Source: Streptomyces sp. SLBN-118 (GTDB lineage: Bacteria > Actinomycetota > Actinomycetes > Streptomycetales > Streptomycetaceae). Taken from it: a stretch of 64,000 bases of DNA. The notes beneath the pieces are model-generated. The model worked only from the letters and a program-made list of their open reading frames with translations, did no database searches and was not told the DNA's origin. Positions 1 through 7,878 of the stretch are shown piece by piece; position 1 is the stretch's first letter, and the number at the start of each line of letters is the position of its first letter. The translations under genes and the position numbers were made by a program. Where the stretch lies: contig NZ_VFNP01000002.1 in the NCBI RefSeq assembly GCF_006715635.1, positions 2,790,001 to 2,854,000 of the forward strand, given 5' to 3'.

Positions 1-1429
1 CCAGATCGCCGGGCCGGTGGAGACGGGCGCGGCGGTGCACATGGTGCACACCTCGGAGATGGCGGACCCCTATCCGTATCTGCTGGGCGGCGAGCTGCTG
101 CTCAGCGCGGGGGTGCTGCTGAAGGACCCCGACCGGTATGTCTCGCGCATCGTTCAGGCGGGGGCGACAGCGCTCGGCTTCGGGCTCGCGCCGGTGTACG
201 ACACGGTGCCGGCGAACCTGATCGAGGCGTGCGACCGACATGGGCTGCCGCTGCTCGAAGTGCCGCCGCAGACCACGTTCACGGCGGTGGCGCGGGCGGT
301 GTGGCGACTGATGGCGGAAGCCCGCCACCGGGAACTGCGCCGGGTCACCCGGGCACAGCAGGGCCTCGCCGCGGCGGCGGCCCGCCCGGACCCGATCCCG
401 GCGGTCCTGCACCAGCTGGCGGTACGGCTGGAGGGCTGGGCGGTTCTGCTGGGCCCGGACGGCACGGAAATGTCGTCGTCGGGCCGTGCACCGTCCCCCG
501 AGGCCAGGGGGGGCCTGGCCCGGCTGGCGCGCGTGGTCCGCCCCGGCACCACGTCGGCAGGCACGTCCCGTCCCGCCCCGGCATCGGCGACGGACACGGT
601 GCCGCCGCCACCGGCATCCGGGGCCGGTTCCGCCGAACCGGCGGAGCCGGGCAGCAGCGCCACGACCTCCTCCGCCCTCTCCCACCTCTCCGCGTACGCT
701 CTCGGCGGCAGCCGGAGCCTGGTCCTCGGGCTCGCGGCACCCGCCCGCGAGGCCGGGGACCACACGGTCGCCGGGGTCGCCGTTGTCCTGCTCTCACTGC
801 TCACAGCACCGCACCAGGGCGCCGACGCCGCGGGCCGCAGCGCCGCCCTCGTACGCATGCTGCTCGGCGCGAGTCCCGCCCAGACCGCCCCACTGCTGGG
901 ACCGGGGCCCTGGACGGTGGTCCACGGACAGGGCGGCGACGACAGCCCCTTTGCTGCGACGGCCCTGGGCGCGGCGCTGGGCAGCGCACTGGTCGATCCG
1001 GACGCGGACGACTGCGTACGGGTGCTGCTCCCGGCCGGACACGAGGTCGGCGCACAGCCCGGCTGGACGCTCGGCGTAAGCGCGCCCGCGTTTCCCGAGG
1101 AGCTCGCGGCGGCCGACGCGCAGGCAGCCAGGGCGGTACGCCGCGCCGTGGCCACCCGCAAGGACCTGGTGCGCCACCGGGAGAGCGCCCCCCTCTGGCT
1201 CGACCAGGCCCGCCACCGCCTCGCACCCCTTGCGGACTCCCCCGCGCTCGTCGAGACGCTGCGCACCTGGCTGTCCCTGCACGGCAGCTGGGACCGCACG
1301 GCCGCGGCGATGTCGATTCACCGCAACACCGTCCGCCACCGCATCGCCCGGTGCCAGACGCTCCTCGACCAGGACCTGGACGACGCGGACGTACGGATGG
1401 AGCTGTGGTTCGCGCTGCGGCACAGCTGA
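1..1429 (+). CDS. PucR-family transcriptional regulator, 5' end outside window
   Basis: The reading frame is open to base 2 and already encodes protein before the first GTG at 17, so the true start lies upstream. What is visible is about 475 residues. The N-terminal part (ending near PPQTTFTAVARAVWRL) matches the ligand-sensing PucR domain seen in purine-catabolism regulators. The middle is a low-complexity Ala/Pro/Ser-rich stretch. The last ~60 residues carry the C-terminal helix-turn-helix typical of the family (SIHRNTVRHRIARCQ). Family members sense small metabolites and control nearby catabolic genes; the target here is not evident. The gene ends just before a small membrane-protein gene on the same strand. 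Family assignment is solid, ligand unknown. Confidence 0.85.
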   Translation, partial: QIAGPVETGAAVHMVHTSEMADPYPYLLGGELLLSAGVLLKDPDRYVSRIVQAGATALGFGLAPVYDTVPANLIEACDRHGLPLLEVPPQTTFTAVARAVWRLMAEARHRELRRVTRAQQGLAAAAARPDPIPAVLHQLAVRLEGWAVLLGPDGTEMSSSGRAPSPEARGGLARLARVVRPGTTSAGTSRPAPASATDTVPPPPASGAGSAEPAEPGSSATTSSALSHLSAYALGGSRSLVLGLAAPAREAGDHTVAGVAVVLLSLLTAPHQGADAAGRSAALVRMLLGASPAQTAPLLGPGPWTVVHGQGGDDSPFAATALGAALGSALVDPDADDCVRVLLPAGHEVGAQPGWTLGVSAPAFPEELAAADAQAARAVRRAVATRKDLVRHRESAPLWLDQARHRLAPLADSPALVETLRTWLSLHGSWDRTAAAMSIHRNTVRHRIARCQTLLDQDLDDADVRMELWFALRHS

Positions 1430-1541
1430 GGCGCCGCGGCCCGGGGTGCGGACGGTTCTGGCGAGAGCCCACCAATCCCGGCCTCGAAAGCTGTCTCCGA
1501 AACCTCAAGTCCCGCGTGGGGAAGGCATGTTGGAATCAAAC

Positions 1542-2024
1542 ATGACCACCACCGCTGACAGTTCCATGCACCTTGGCCCGGATGAGCCCTCGCGCCGCCT
1601 GCGCGCCGAGATCGAGCGTCTGCGCGACGAGGCGGCGCGGCAGCGCGCGCTCGCCCACCGGCGGGCGGAATTCTGGAACAGGGCCCACATCGTCCTGGGA
1701 TTCCCCGCGGCTCTGCTCGCGGGTATTTCCGGTGCCGCGGGACTGGCCACGGCGGACGCCCGCGTCCCCGCGGCGCTGATCGCCCTCGCCTCTGCCGGGT
1801 TCGCGGCCGGGTCGGGCTTCCTGCGGAGTGATGCCCGGCGCGTGGCCAACAAGCGCGCCCGGCAGGCGTGGGCCGACCTGGAGGGCAGGGCAAGCGTGAA
1901 GCTGGCGCACGAGCGCCTGACCCCCGAAGACCTGCGCGAGCTACTGCAAAGCCGTCAGGCGGCGCTGGCGGCGTACGACGGCGAAGGACCTCAGCCGGGC
2001 CCGCAGCCGGTGCTGCCCGGCTGA
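1542..2024 (+). CDS. two-helix membrane protein, SLATT/DUF4231-like
   Basis: Encodes 160 residues. A charged, probably coiled N-terminus (residues 15-45, many Arg/Glu) leads into two membrane helices at about 50-69 and 75-94, then a basic/amphipathic tail. This layout, a 2TM hairpin between helical arms, is that of SLATT-type proteins, some of which are predicted pore-forming effectors of nucleotide-signal defence systems; others have no known job. I chose ATG 1542; ATG 1527 lies in frame but has no properly spaced ribosome binding site. No SMODS, SLOG or other sensor gene is adjacent, so a defence role is unsupported. It could be a simple integral membrane protein. Confidence 0.6.
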   Translation: MTTTADSSMHLGPDEPSRRLRAEIERLRDEAARQRALAHRRAEFWNRAHIVLGFPAALLAGISGAAGLATADARVPAALIALASAGFAAGSGFLRSDARRVANKRARQAWADLEGRASVKLAHERLTPEDLRELLQSRQAALAAYDGEGPQPGPQPVLPG

Positions 2025-2155
2025 ACCGACGCGCCTCGCCGACGGCGCCACCGCGTGCGCCACCGCGCGATTCGGCCGCCTGACACCCGAAGGGGACATC
2101 ACAGCGTGCTCATCATCACTCTGGACAGCTCTTGCGACTGCCGGGTAACTTATGA

Positions 2156-2171
2156 CTGAGCAAGCGCTTAG
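2156..2171. promoter_or_regulatory. possible TetR-type operator upstream of acyl-CoA dehydrogenase
   Basis: Imperfect dyad CTGAGCAAGCGCTTAG lies 34 bp before the start codon of the acyl-CoA dehydrogenase. Its core AAGCGCTT is a perfect palindrome. Such AAGCGCTT-centred dyads occur in front of fatty-acid genes in streptomycetes, but I cannot name the cognate regulator from the sequence alone. Confidence 0.35.
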
Positions 2172-2205
2172 ATATCTGAACCCGGCACCGCGAAGGAGGC
2201 GTACC

Positions 2206-3363
2206 GTGCGCCGCACCGTTTACAACGAGGACCACGAGGCGTTCCGCGAGACGATCCGCGCCTTCATCGAGGCCGAGGTCGCACCCGTCTTCGACGAGTG
2301 GTACGCGGCGGGCCAGGCGCCCCGCGACTTCTACTACAAGCTAGGCGAGCTGGGCGTCTTCGGCATCAACGTGCCCGAGGAGTTCGGCGGCGCAGGCATG
2401 GACACGCACAAGTTCGAGGCCGTGCTCTACGAGGAGACCTCGCGCGCGGGCGTCAACTTCGGCGGCTCCGGTGTGCATGTGCTGCTCGCTCTGCCGTACA
2501 TCAAGATGCTGGCGACCGACGCGCAGAAGAAGAACTACCTGCCGAAGTTCGTCACCGGCGAGGAGATGTGGGCGCTGGCGATGACGGAACCGGGCACCGG
2601 TTCCGACGTCGCGGGCATGAAGACCACCGCCAAGCTCTCGGAGGACGGGACTCACTACGTCCTCAACGGCGCCAAGACCTTCATCACCGGTGGTGTGCAC
2701 GCCGACCGCGTGATCGTCTGCGCCCGCACCTCGGCCCCGCGCGAGGACGACCGCCGCTTCGGCATATCCCTGTTCGCCGTGAACACCAAGTCCGAGGGCT
2801 ACTCCGTCGGCCGCAAGCTGGACAAGCTCGGCCTGAAGACCTCCGACACCGCCGAACTGGCCTTCGTCGACGTCAAGGTCCCGGTCGAGGACCTGCTCGG
2901 CGAGGAGAACAAGGGCTTCTACTACCTCGGCGCGAACCTTCCCTCCGAGCGCTGGGGCATCGCGTTCGGCGCGTATGCACAGGCCAAGGCCGCCGTCCGG
3001 TTCGCCCAGCAGTACGTGCAGGAGCGCACGGTGTTCGGCAAGCCGGTCGCGCACTTCCAGAACACCAAGTTCGAGCTGGCCGCCTGCCAGGCGGAGGTGG
3101 ACGCCGCCGAGGCGGTTTCCGACCGTGCTCTGGAAGCCCTGGACGCGGGCGAGCTGACCGCCGCCGAGGCCGCCTCGGCGAAGCTCTTCTGTACCGAGGT
3201 CGCCCACCGCGTCATCGACCGCTGCCTCCAGTTGCACGGCGGTTACGGCTACATGAACGAGTACCCGATCGCCCGCCTCTACGCCGACAACCGCGTCAAC
3301 CGCATCTACGGCGGCACCAGCGAGGTCATGAAGTCGATCATCGCCAAGGACATGGGCCTGTAG
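2206..3363 (+). CDS. acyl-CoA dehydrogenase (long-chain/LCAD-like)
   Basis: FAD-dependent alpha,beta-dehydrogenation of an acyl-CoA thioester, the first step of beta-oxidation or branched-chain acyl-CoA breakdown. The 385-residue product has the three ACAD domains. FAD-binding segments include MTEPGTGSDVAGM and FITGG; the C-terminal QLHGGYGYMNEYPIAR is also present. The C-terminal position that holds the catalytic Glu in short/medium-chain enzymes is Gly here (IYGGTSE), so the base is probably Glu248 in LPSERW, as in LCAD and isovaleryl-type enzymes. Start: GTG 2206, 6 nt after AAGGAGG (2193-2199). The upstream ATG at 2152 overlaps the probable operator and lacks a ribosome site. A TesB thioesterase follows 30 bp downstream, probably co-transcribed. 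Confidence 0.9.
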   Translation: MRRTVYNEDHEAFRETIRAFIEAEVAPVFDEWYAAGQAPRDFYYKLGELGVFGINVPEEFGGAGMDTHKFEAVLYEETSRAGVNFGGSGVHVLLALPYIKMLATDAQKKNYLPKFVTGEEMWALAMTEPGTGSDVAGMKTTAKLSEDGTHYVLNGAKTFITGGVHADRVIVCARTSAPREDDRRFGISLFAVNTKSEGYSVGRKLDKLGLKTSDTAELAFVDVKVPVEDLLGEENKGFYYLGANLPSERWGIAFGAYAQAKAAVRFAQQYVQERTVFGKPVAHFQNTKFELAACQAEVDAAEAVSDRALEALDAGELTAAEAASAKLFCTEVAHRVIDRCLQLHGGYGYMNEYPIARLYADNRVNRIYGGTSEVMKSIIAKDMGL

Positions 3364-3393
3364 GGCAGTTGGCTCCTCAACTACCTTCACCCC

Positions 3394-4266
3394 ATGAGCG
3401 AAGCACTTGACGATCTGCTCGATCTGCTCGACGTGGAGCAGATCGAGCAGGACATCTTCCGGGGGCGGTCCCGCTCGGCGATCGTCCCCCGCGTCTTCGG
3501 CGGACAGGTCGCGGCCCAGGCGCTCGTCGCCGCGGGCCGCACCGTCCCCGACGACCGCACGGCCCATTCCCTGCACGCGTACTTCCTGCGCATGGGCGAC
3601 CCGGGCGCGCCGATCGTCTACACGGTCGACCGCATCCGCGACGGCCGCTCCTTCACCACGCGCCGGGTCGTCGCCGTCCAGCACGGGCAGCCGATCTTCC
3701 ATCTCTCGGCGTCCTTCCAGACGTACGAGGAAGGCCTCGAACACCAGACGCCGATGCCGCCCGCGCCCGCCCCGGAGACCCTGCCTACAGCGGCAGAGAT
3801 GCTGCCCAGGTACGCAAAGGACTTCGTCGACCCGGGCACCGTGGAGCGACTGCTGCAGGCACGCGCCGCGGTCGATCTGCGCTACGTCGACGATCCGCCG
3901 TACGGAACCGTGGGCCGGCCGCGCGAGGCGCGCTCGCAGGTGTGGTTCCGGGCCAACGGCAAGCTCGCCGACGATCCGCTGCTGCACGTCTGCCTGGCCA
4001 CCTACGTCTCCGACATGACACTGCTCGACTCGGTGCTCCTCGCGCACGGCCGCGGCGGCTGGACGGTCGGCGACGTGGTCGGCGCCTCGCTCGATCACGC
4101 GATGTGGTTCCACCGCCCCTTCAGGGCGGACGAGTGGCTGCTCTACGACCAGGAGTCCCCGTCGGCGTCCGGCGGCCGGGGTCTGGGGCAGGCGCGGATC
4201 TACACCCAGGACGGCCGGCTGGCGATTTCCGTCATCCAGGAGGGCGTGGTCCGCGTCCCGCGGTGA
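3394..4266 (+). CDS. tesB: acyl-CoA thioesterase II (TesB family)
   Basis: Hydrolyses acyl-CoA to free acid and CoA. The 290-residue length is normal for the double-hotdog TesB family. N-terminal hotdog motifs (VFGGQVAAQAL, SLHAYFLRMGD) and the C-terminal hotdog are complete. The catalytic trio of E. coli TesB (Asp, Thr/Ser, Gln) maps to Asp234 in SLDHAMWFH, the Ser/Thr site in DQESPSA and the Gln in SVIQEG. It lies 30 bp after the acyl-CoA dehydrogenase on the same strand, fitting a small fatty-acid turnover unit. The ATG start is the only sensible one; the reading frame is uninterrupted. Confidence 0.92.
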   Translation: MSEALDDLLDLLDVEQIEQDIFRGRSRSAIVPRVFGGQVAAQALVAAGRTVPDDRTAHSLHAYFLRMGDPGAPIVYTVDRIRDGRSFTTRRVVAVQHGQPIFHLSASFQTYEEGLEHQTPMPPAPAPETLPTAAEMLPRYAKDFVDPGTVERLLQARAAVDLRYVDDPPYGTVGRPREARSQVWFRANGKLADDPLLHVCLATYVSDMTLLDSVLLAHGRGGWTVGDVVGASLDHAMWFHRPFRADEWLLYDQESPSASGGRGLGQARIYTQDGRLAISVIQEGVVRVPR

Positions 4267-4275
4267 TCGGGCGGG

Positions 4276-5055
4276 TCAGGCGAGCCCCGCCGCGTCCAGC
4301 AGATACGCCGCCATCGGGTCGTAGAAGCGCGGATCGGTGACATGGTCGTCCAGCGGCACGGTCACCTGGAGCGTGCCCTCCGCCTCGCCGATGAAGAGCG
4401 CGGGGTCGTTGCAGTCCGCGTAGCCGACGGAGTCCAGGCCGCGCTGACCCGCGCAGCCTGCCCAGCCGTGGTCGGCCACCACCAGGTCGGGCTGCTCTCT
4501 GCCGTCCCGCTCCAGGCCGTCCAGGATCGCGGCCATGGGCGCCGGGGAGTGCGTGTGCCACAGGGTCGCGCCGCGTTCCAGCACCGCGACGTCGGCGAAC
4601 TGGAAGACCATGCCCTCGTCGGCCGTAAGACCGCCTGGAATCCTCACGATCTCGCACCCGGCGGCCCGCAGCGCGTCGGCGGTCTGCCGGTGCACGTCGA
4701 GGAGACCGCCGGGATGACCGGTCGCGAAGAGCACCCGCTCCTGACCTGCGGCGGCCTTGCGCAGCCGCGCCGCGAGCCGCTCCAGGGCGTCGACGGTCAG
4801 TTCCGGGTCGATGGTGTCCTGCCCGGTCCGGTACTCGGGATCGTCGTTGACCCCGCACCGCTCGGCCATGACGGCGAGTACGTCCTGCTCGTCGGTCCAG
4901 CGGTCGCCGAGCTCCAGTCCCAGCCAGAAGTGACGGTCGCCGTTGGCCAGTTTGCGGTAGTGGGAGAGGTTGTTGTCGCGGGGTGTGGCGACATCTCCGG
5001 CGATACGTGTGCGGACGAGGTGGTCGACAAGGGCGGCACGGCTGGGTATCGGCAT
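4276..5055 (-). CDS. putative phosphatase, conserved in Streptomyces
   Basis: A 259-residue soluble protein with no membrane segment. I recognise it as a conserved streptomycete protein usually labelled phosphatase, but no classical phosphatase signature (HAD DxDx, RHG, PAP2) is visible. Conserved-looking blocks are PRDNNLSHYRKLANGD (about residues 25-41), LFATGHPGGLLDVH with two His residues, LWHTHSPAPM, VADHGWAGCAGQ and YADCNDPALF. These His/Asp/Cys-rich loops suggest a metal site. It converges on tesB with a 9-bp gap and is probably transcribed alone. Treat the enzymatic label as recollection, not demonstrated by motif. Confidence 0.6.
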   Translation of the reverse strand: MPIPSRAALVDHLVRTRIAGDVATPRDNNLSHYRKLANGDRHFWLGLELGDRWTDEQDVLAVMAERCGVNDDPEYRTGQDTIDPELTVDALERLAARLRKAAAGQERVLFATGHPGGLLDVHRQTADALRAAGCEIVRIPGGLTADEGMVFQFADVAVLERGATLWHTHSPAPMAAILDGLERDGREQPDLVVADHGWAGCAGQRGLDSVGYADCNDPALFIGEAEGTLQVTVPLDDHVTDPRFYDPMAAYLLDAAGLA

Positions 5056-5181
5056 GAGCCCATTGTGCCGTCAGGGGCACACGCCGTGCCGGGCGTCCCG
5101 AAGGCTGGACGGGCCGATCGCGTCACCCGCAGGCGCGACGAACCTCGGGAGCGGCCGCAGGAGCGGACGTTCAGGCGTGCT

Positions 5182-5460
5182 TCACCCCTGGTTCGCCCAG
5201 AACTGCGCGCCCATCAGGACGAGCACTCCGAAGGCGAACACCGCCCCGACACCGGGATTCCTGCGCCGGCCCGCAGACCTGACGAGCAGGCCCAGGGCGG
5301 CGATCCATCCCGCGGTGTAGATGATCCAGGCGACGGTCGAGGCGGACGTGGCGTCGTTCTTCTGGAACAGCGCCCAGGACACGGCGACGAACACCGCGGG
5401 CGCCGCCCACAGGTTCCGCTCGATCGTCTCCCGGCAGTCGGGCCTGAAGCTTTCGGACAT
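5182..5460 (-). CDS. small three-helix membrane protein
   Basis: Encodes 92 residues starting MSESFRPDCRETIERN. Three hydrophobic segments follow (about residues 19-31 around AAPAVFVAVSWALF, 42-60 and 72-88), and the protein ends WANQG. The start ATG at 5460 is preceded by a G-rich ribosome site; a longer in-frame upstream stretch is arginine/proline-rich and looks non-coding. The family is common in Streptomyces but has no function I can name. It sits between the phosphatase-like gene and the TetR repressor, all on the minus strand. Confidence 0.7.
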   Translation of the reverse strand: MSESFRPDCRETIERNLWAAPAVFVAVSWALFQKNDATSASTVAWIIYTAGWIAALGLLVRSAGRRRNPGVGAVFAFGVLVLMGAQFWANQG

Positions 5461-5567
5461 GAAACCCCCGTGGTCGACGAGGCTGGTCGGGCCTCGCTGC
5501 GCCGGTCGTGGCACCGACTGGGACTGTACATGGGCCGGCTGGGGCCCTTCCCGTACGCCGGGGCGGC

Positions 5568-6164
5568 TCAGGAACCGTCCGCCGCGGCCGCGAACGCCCC
5601 GCGGGCCAGGCGGTGGAGCAGGTCCGCGGTCGCGTCGCGGCCGAGGCGGGCGTCCGGGCGCCCGAGGTGCGGTGTGGAGTTGAGCAGGCCGAAGACCGCG
5701 TGGACCGCGGCCCGGGCGTCGGCCTCGGCCAGCGCCGGGTACATCGCGCGGACCGCCTGGACCCACAGCTCCACGTACTGCCGCTGGAGCTGCCGCACCA
5801 GCTTGCGGTCGCTCTCCCGCAGGCGGTCAAGCTCCCGGTCGTGCAGGGTGATGAGTGGGCGGTCGTCCAGCGCGAAGTCGATGTGCCCGTCGATCAGTGC
5901 GGCGAGCAGCACCTCGGGGTCGGTGGCGGACTCCTCGACCCGCAGCCGGCCGCCGCTCAGCAGCCGCTCGCTGATGCCCACGAGCAGCTCGGCGAGCATC
6001 GCGTCCTTGCCCGCGAAGTGGCGGTAGAGACCCGGCCCGCTGATACCGACGGCAGCTCCTATCTCGTCGACGCCGACCCCGTGGAAGCCGCGCTCGGCGA
6101 AGAGGCGCGCGGCCTCCTTGAGGATCTGCTCGCGGCGCGTCGGGGCCGTCGTCCTGGTGCTCAT
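5568..6164 (-). CDS. accR: TetR-family repressor of acyl-CoA catabolic operon (AccR-like)
   Basis: A 198-residue TetR regulator. The N-terminal helix-turn-helix (REQILKEAARLFAERGFHG, then ISGPGLYRHFAGKD) is canonical; the C-terminal ligand domain is divergent as usual. It is divergently placed to the acyl-CoA carboxylase operon, and the 89-bp gap holds two GTTAA-N6-TTAAC-type palindromes. From memory, AccR of S. avermitilis binds exactly such a 16-nt motif, responds to short-chain acyl-CoAs and represses an accD1A1-hmgL-fadE4 operon, the gene order found here. So orthology is likely. One operator overlaps the presumed promoter of accR itself, suggesting autoregulation. Confidence 0.85.
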   Translation of the reverse strand: MSTRTTAPTRREQILKEAARLFAERGFHGVGVDEIGAAVGISGPGLYRHFAGKDAMLAELLVGISERLLSGGRLRVEESATDPEVLLAALIDGHIDFALDDRPLITLHDRELDRLRESDRKLVRQLQRQYVELWVQAVRAMYPALAEADARAAVHAVFGLLNSTPHLGRPDARLGRDATADLLHRLARGAFAAAADGS

Positions 6165-6187
6165 GGGAATTCATTCTAGACAGGGGT

Positions 6188-6203
6188 GTTAGCGCTCGTT
6201 AAC
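6188..6203. promoter_or_regulatory. AccR-type operator 1
   Basis: GTTAGCGCTCGTTAAC, a 16-nt palindrome with one mismatch to GTTAA-N6-TTAAC. It lies 24 bp upstream of the accR start codon and 51 bp upstream of accD, so it can govern both directions. Confidence 0.75.
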
Positions 6204-6216
6204 CTAGAGGAAACAC

Positions 6217-6232
6217 GTTAACGCTCATTAAC
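6217..6232. promoter_or_regulatory. AccR-type operator 2
   Basis: GTTAACGCTCATTAAC matches GTTAA-N6-TTAAC exactly in both arms. Its centre is 29 bp from operator 1, close to three helical turns, so two dimers could sit on the same face. It ends 21 bp before the carboxylase beta-subunit start, in the position of a promoter-blocking site. Confidence 0.8.
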
Positions 6233-6253
6233 TGAGCAAGGGAGCTCGAGCGA

Positions 6254-7870
6254 ATGCAGCAGGCACCCGTGCTGGCGAGCGCGGCAGACCCCGCCTCCCC
6301 GGCCTGGCAGGCCAATGAGGCGGCGCACCAGGAGCTGGCCGACGCCCTGCGCGCCAAGCTCGCCGCCGCCCGACTCGGCGGAGGTGAGAAGGCACGCGCC
6401 CGCCACACCGCACGCGGAAAGCTGCTGCCGCGCGACCGCGTGGACACCCTCCTGGACCCCGGCTCCCCCTTCCTGGAGCTCGCTCCCCTCGCCGCCGAGG
6501 GGATGTACGAGGGGCAGGCCCCCGCCGCCGGAGTGATCGCCGGGATCGGGCGGGTCAGCGGCCGCGAGGTGGTCGTCGTCGCCAATGACGCCACCGTCAA
6601 GGGCGGCACGTACTACCCGATGACCGTCAAGAAGCACCTCCGCGCCCAGGAGGTGGCCCTGGAGAACCGGCTGCCCTGCGTCTATCTCGTCGACTCCGGC
6701 GGCGCCTTCCTGCCGATGCAGGACGAGGTCTTTCCCGACCGCGAGCACTTCGGCCGGATCTTCTACAACCAGGCGCGGATGTCCGGCGCGGGCATCCCGC
6801 AGATCGCGGCCGTCCTCGGCTCGTGCACCGCTGGCGGGGCGTATGTACCCGCCATGAGCGACGAGGCCGTGATCGTCCGCAACCAGGGCACGATCTTCCT
6901 CGGCGGCCCGCCGCTGGTGAAGGCCGCGACCGGCGAGGTCGTCACGGCCGAGGAACTCGGCGGCGGCGAGGTCCACTCCCGCGTCTCCGGCGTCACCGAC
7001 CATCTCGCCGAGGACGACGCGCACGCGCTGCGGATCGTACGGAACATCGTGGCGACGCTGCCCGAGCGCGGCCCGCTGCCCTGGTCGGTCGAGCCCGCCG
7101 AGGAGCCCAAGGCCGACCCGGCCGGTCTGTACGGAGCGGTGCCGGTGGACTCCCGCACCCCCTATGACGTACGGGAAGTGATTGCCCGGATCACCGACGG
7201 CTCCCGGTTCCAGGAGTTCAAGTCCGAGTTCGGGCAGACCCTGGTCACCGGATTCGCCCGGATCCACGGCCACCCGGTCGGCATCGTCGCCAACAACGGC
7301 ATCCTGTTCTCCGAATCCGCCCAGAAGGGCGCGCACTTCATCGAACTGTGCGACCAGCGTGGCGTCCCCCTGCTCTTCCTGCAGAACATCTCGGGCTTCA
7401 TGGTCGGCAAGGACTACGAGGCGGGCGGCATCGCCAAGCACGGCGCGAAGATGGTCACGGCCGTGGCGTGCACACGCGTGCCGAAGCTGACGGTCGTCGT
7501 CGGCGGTTCGTACGGCGCGGGCAACTACTCGATGTGCGGCCGGGCCTATTCGCCACGCTTTTTGTGGATGTGGCCCAACGCCAAGATCTCCGTGATGGGC
7601 GGCGAGCAGGCGGCCTCCGTGCTGGCCACCGTGAAGCGGGACCAGTTGGAGGGGCGCGGCGAGGCGTGGTCCGCCGATGCGGAGGACGCCTTCAAGGCGC
7701 CGATCCGGGCCCAGTACGAGTCCCAGGGCAATGCCTACTACGCGACGGCCCGGCTCTGGGACGACGGCGTGATCGACCCCATGGAGACCCGCCAGGTGCT
7801 CGGCCTCGCCCTCACCGCCTGCGCCAACGCCCCGCTGACCGACCCCGCCTTCGGCGTCTTCCGGATGTGA
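6254..7870 (+). CDS. accD1: acyl-CoA carboxylase carboxyltransferase (beta) subunit, methylcrotonyl-CoA type
   Basis: Transfers CO2 from carboxybiotin to an acyl-CoA. The 538-residue size and motif set ([78 protein letters not shown]) are those of 3-methylcrotonyl-CoA carboxylase beta rather than of the propionyl/acetyl type. Two oxyanion-hole Gly-rich loops lie near residues 192-196 and 417-422. Ribosome site AAGGGAG precedes ATG 6254. It is first in an operon with the biotinylated alpha subunit (8-bp gap), HMG-CoA lyase and an acyl-CoA dehydrogenase, which together make the leucine degradation route. AccR operators sit directly upstream. Confidence 0.93.
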   Translation: MQQAPVLASAADPASPAWQANEAAHQELADALRAKLAAARLGGGEKARARHTARGKLLPRDRVDTLLDPGSPFLELAPLAAEGMYEGQAPAAGVIAGIGRVSGREVVVVANDATVKGGTYYPMTVKKHLRAQEVALENRLPCVYLVDSGGAFLPMQDEVFPDREHFGRIFYNQARMSGAGIPQIAAVLGSCTAGGAYVPAMSDEAVIVRNQGTIFLGGPPLVKAATGEVVTAEELGGGEVHSRVSGVTDHLAEDDAHALRIVRNIVATLPERGPLPWSVEPAEEPKADPAGLYGAVPVDSRTPYDVREVIARITDGSRFQEFKSEFGQTLVTGFARIHGHPVGIVANNGILFSESAQKGAHFIELCDQRGVPLLFLQNISGFMVGKDYEAGGIAKHGAKMVTAVACTRVPKLTVVVGGSYGAGNYSMCGRAYSPRFLWMWPNAKISVMGGEQAASVLATVKRDQLEGRGEAWSADAEDAFKAPIRAQYESQGNAYYATARLWDDGVIDPMETRQVLGLALTACANAPLTDPAFGVFRM

Positions 7871-7878
7871 GACGGACC

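Noticed and set aside
154..1299. Long minus-strand frame opposite the PucR gene
   Set aside because: Shadow frame of high-GC DNA: Ser/Arg/Ala-rich product, no ribosome site, opposite a well-conserved regulator.
2341..4113. 590-codon minus-strand frame opposite acyl-CoA dehydrogenase and tesB
   Set aside because: Crosses two conserved plus-strand genes; composition is typical of an antisense shadow.
4342..6027. Long plus-strand frame across the phosphatase, 3TM and TetR genes
   Set aside because: It spans three recognisable minus-strand genes and two intergenic gaps; the product has no domain and reads as their complement.
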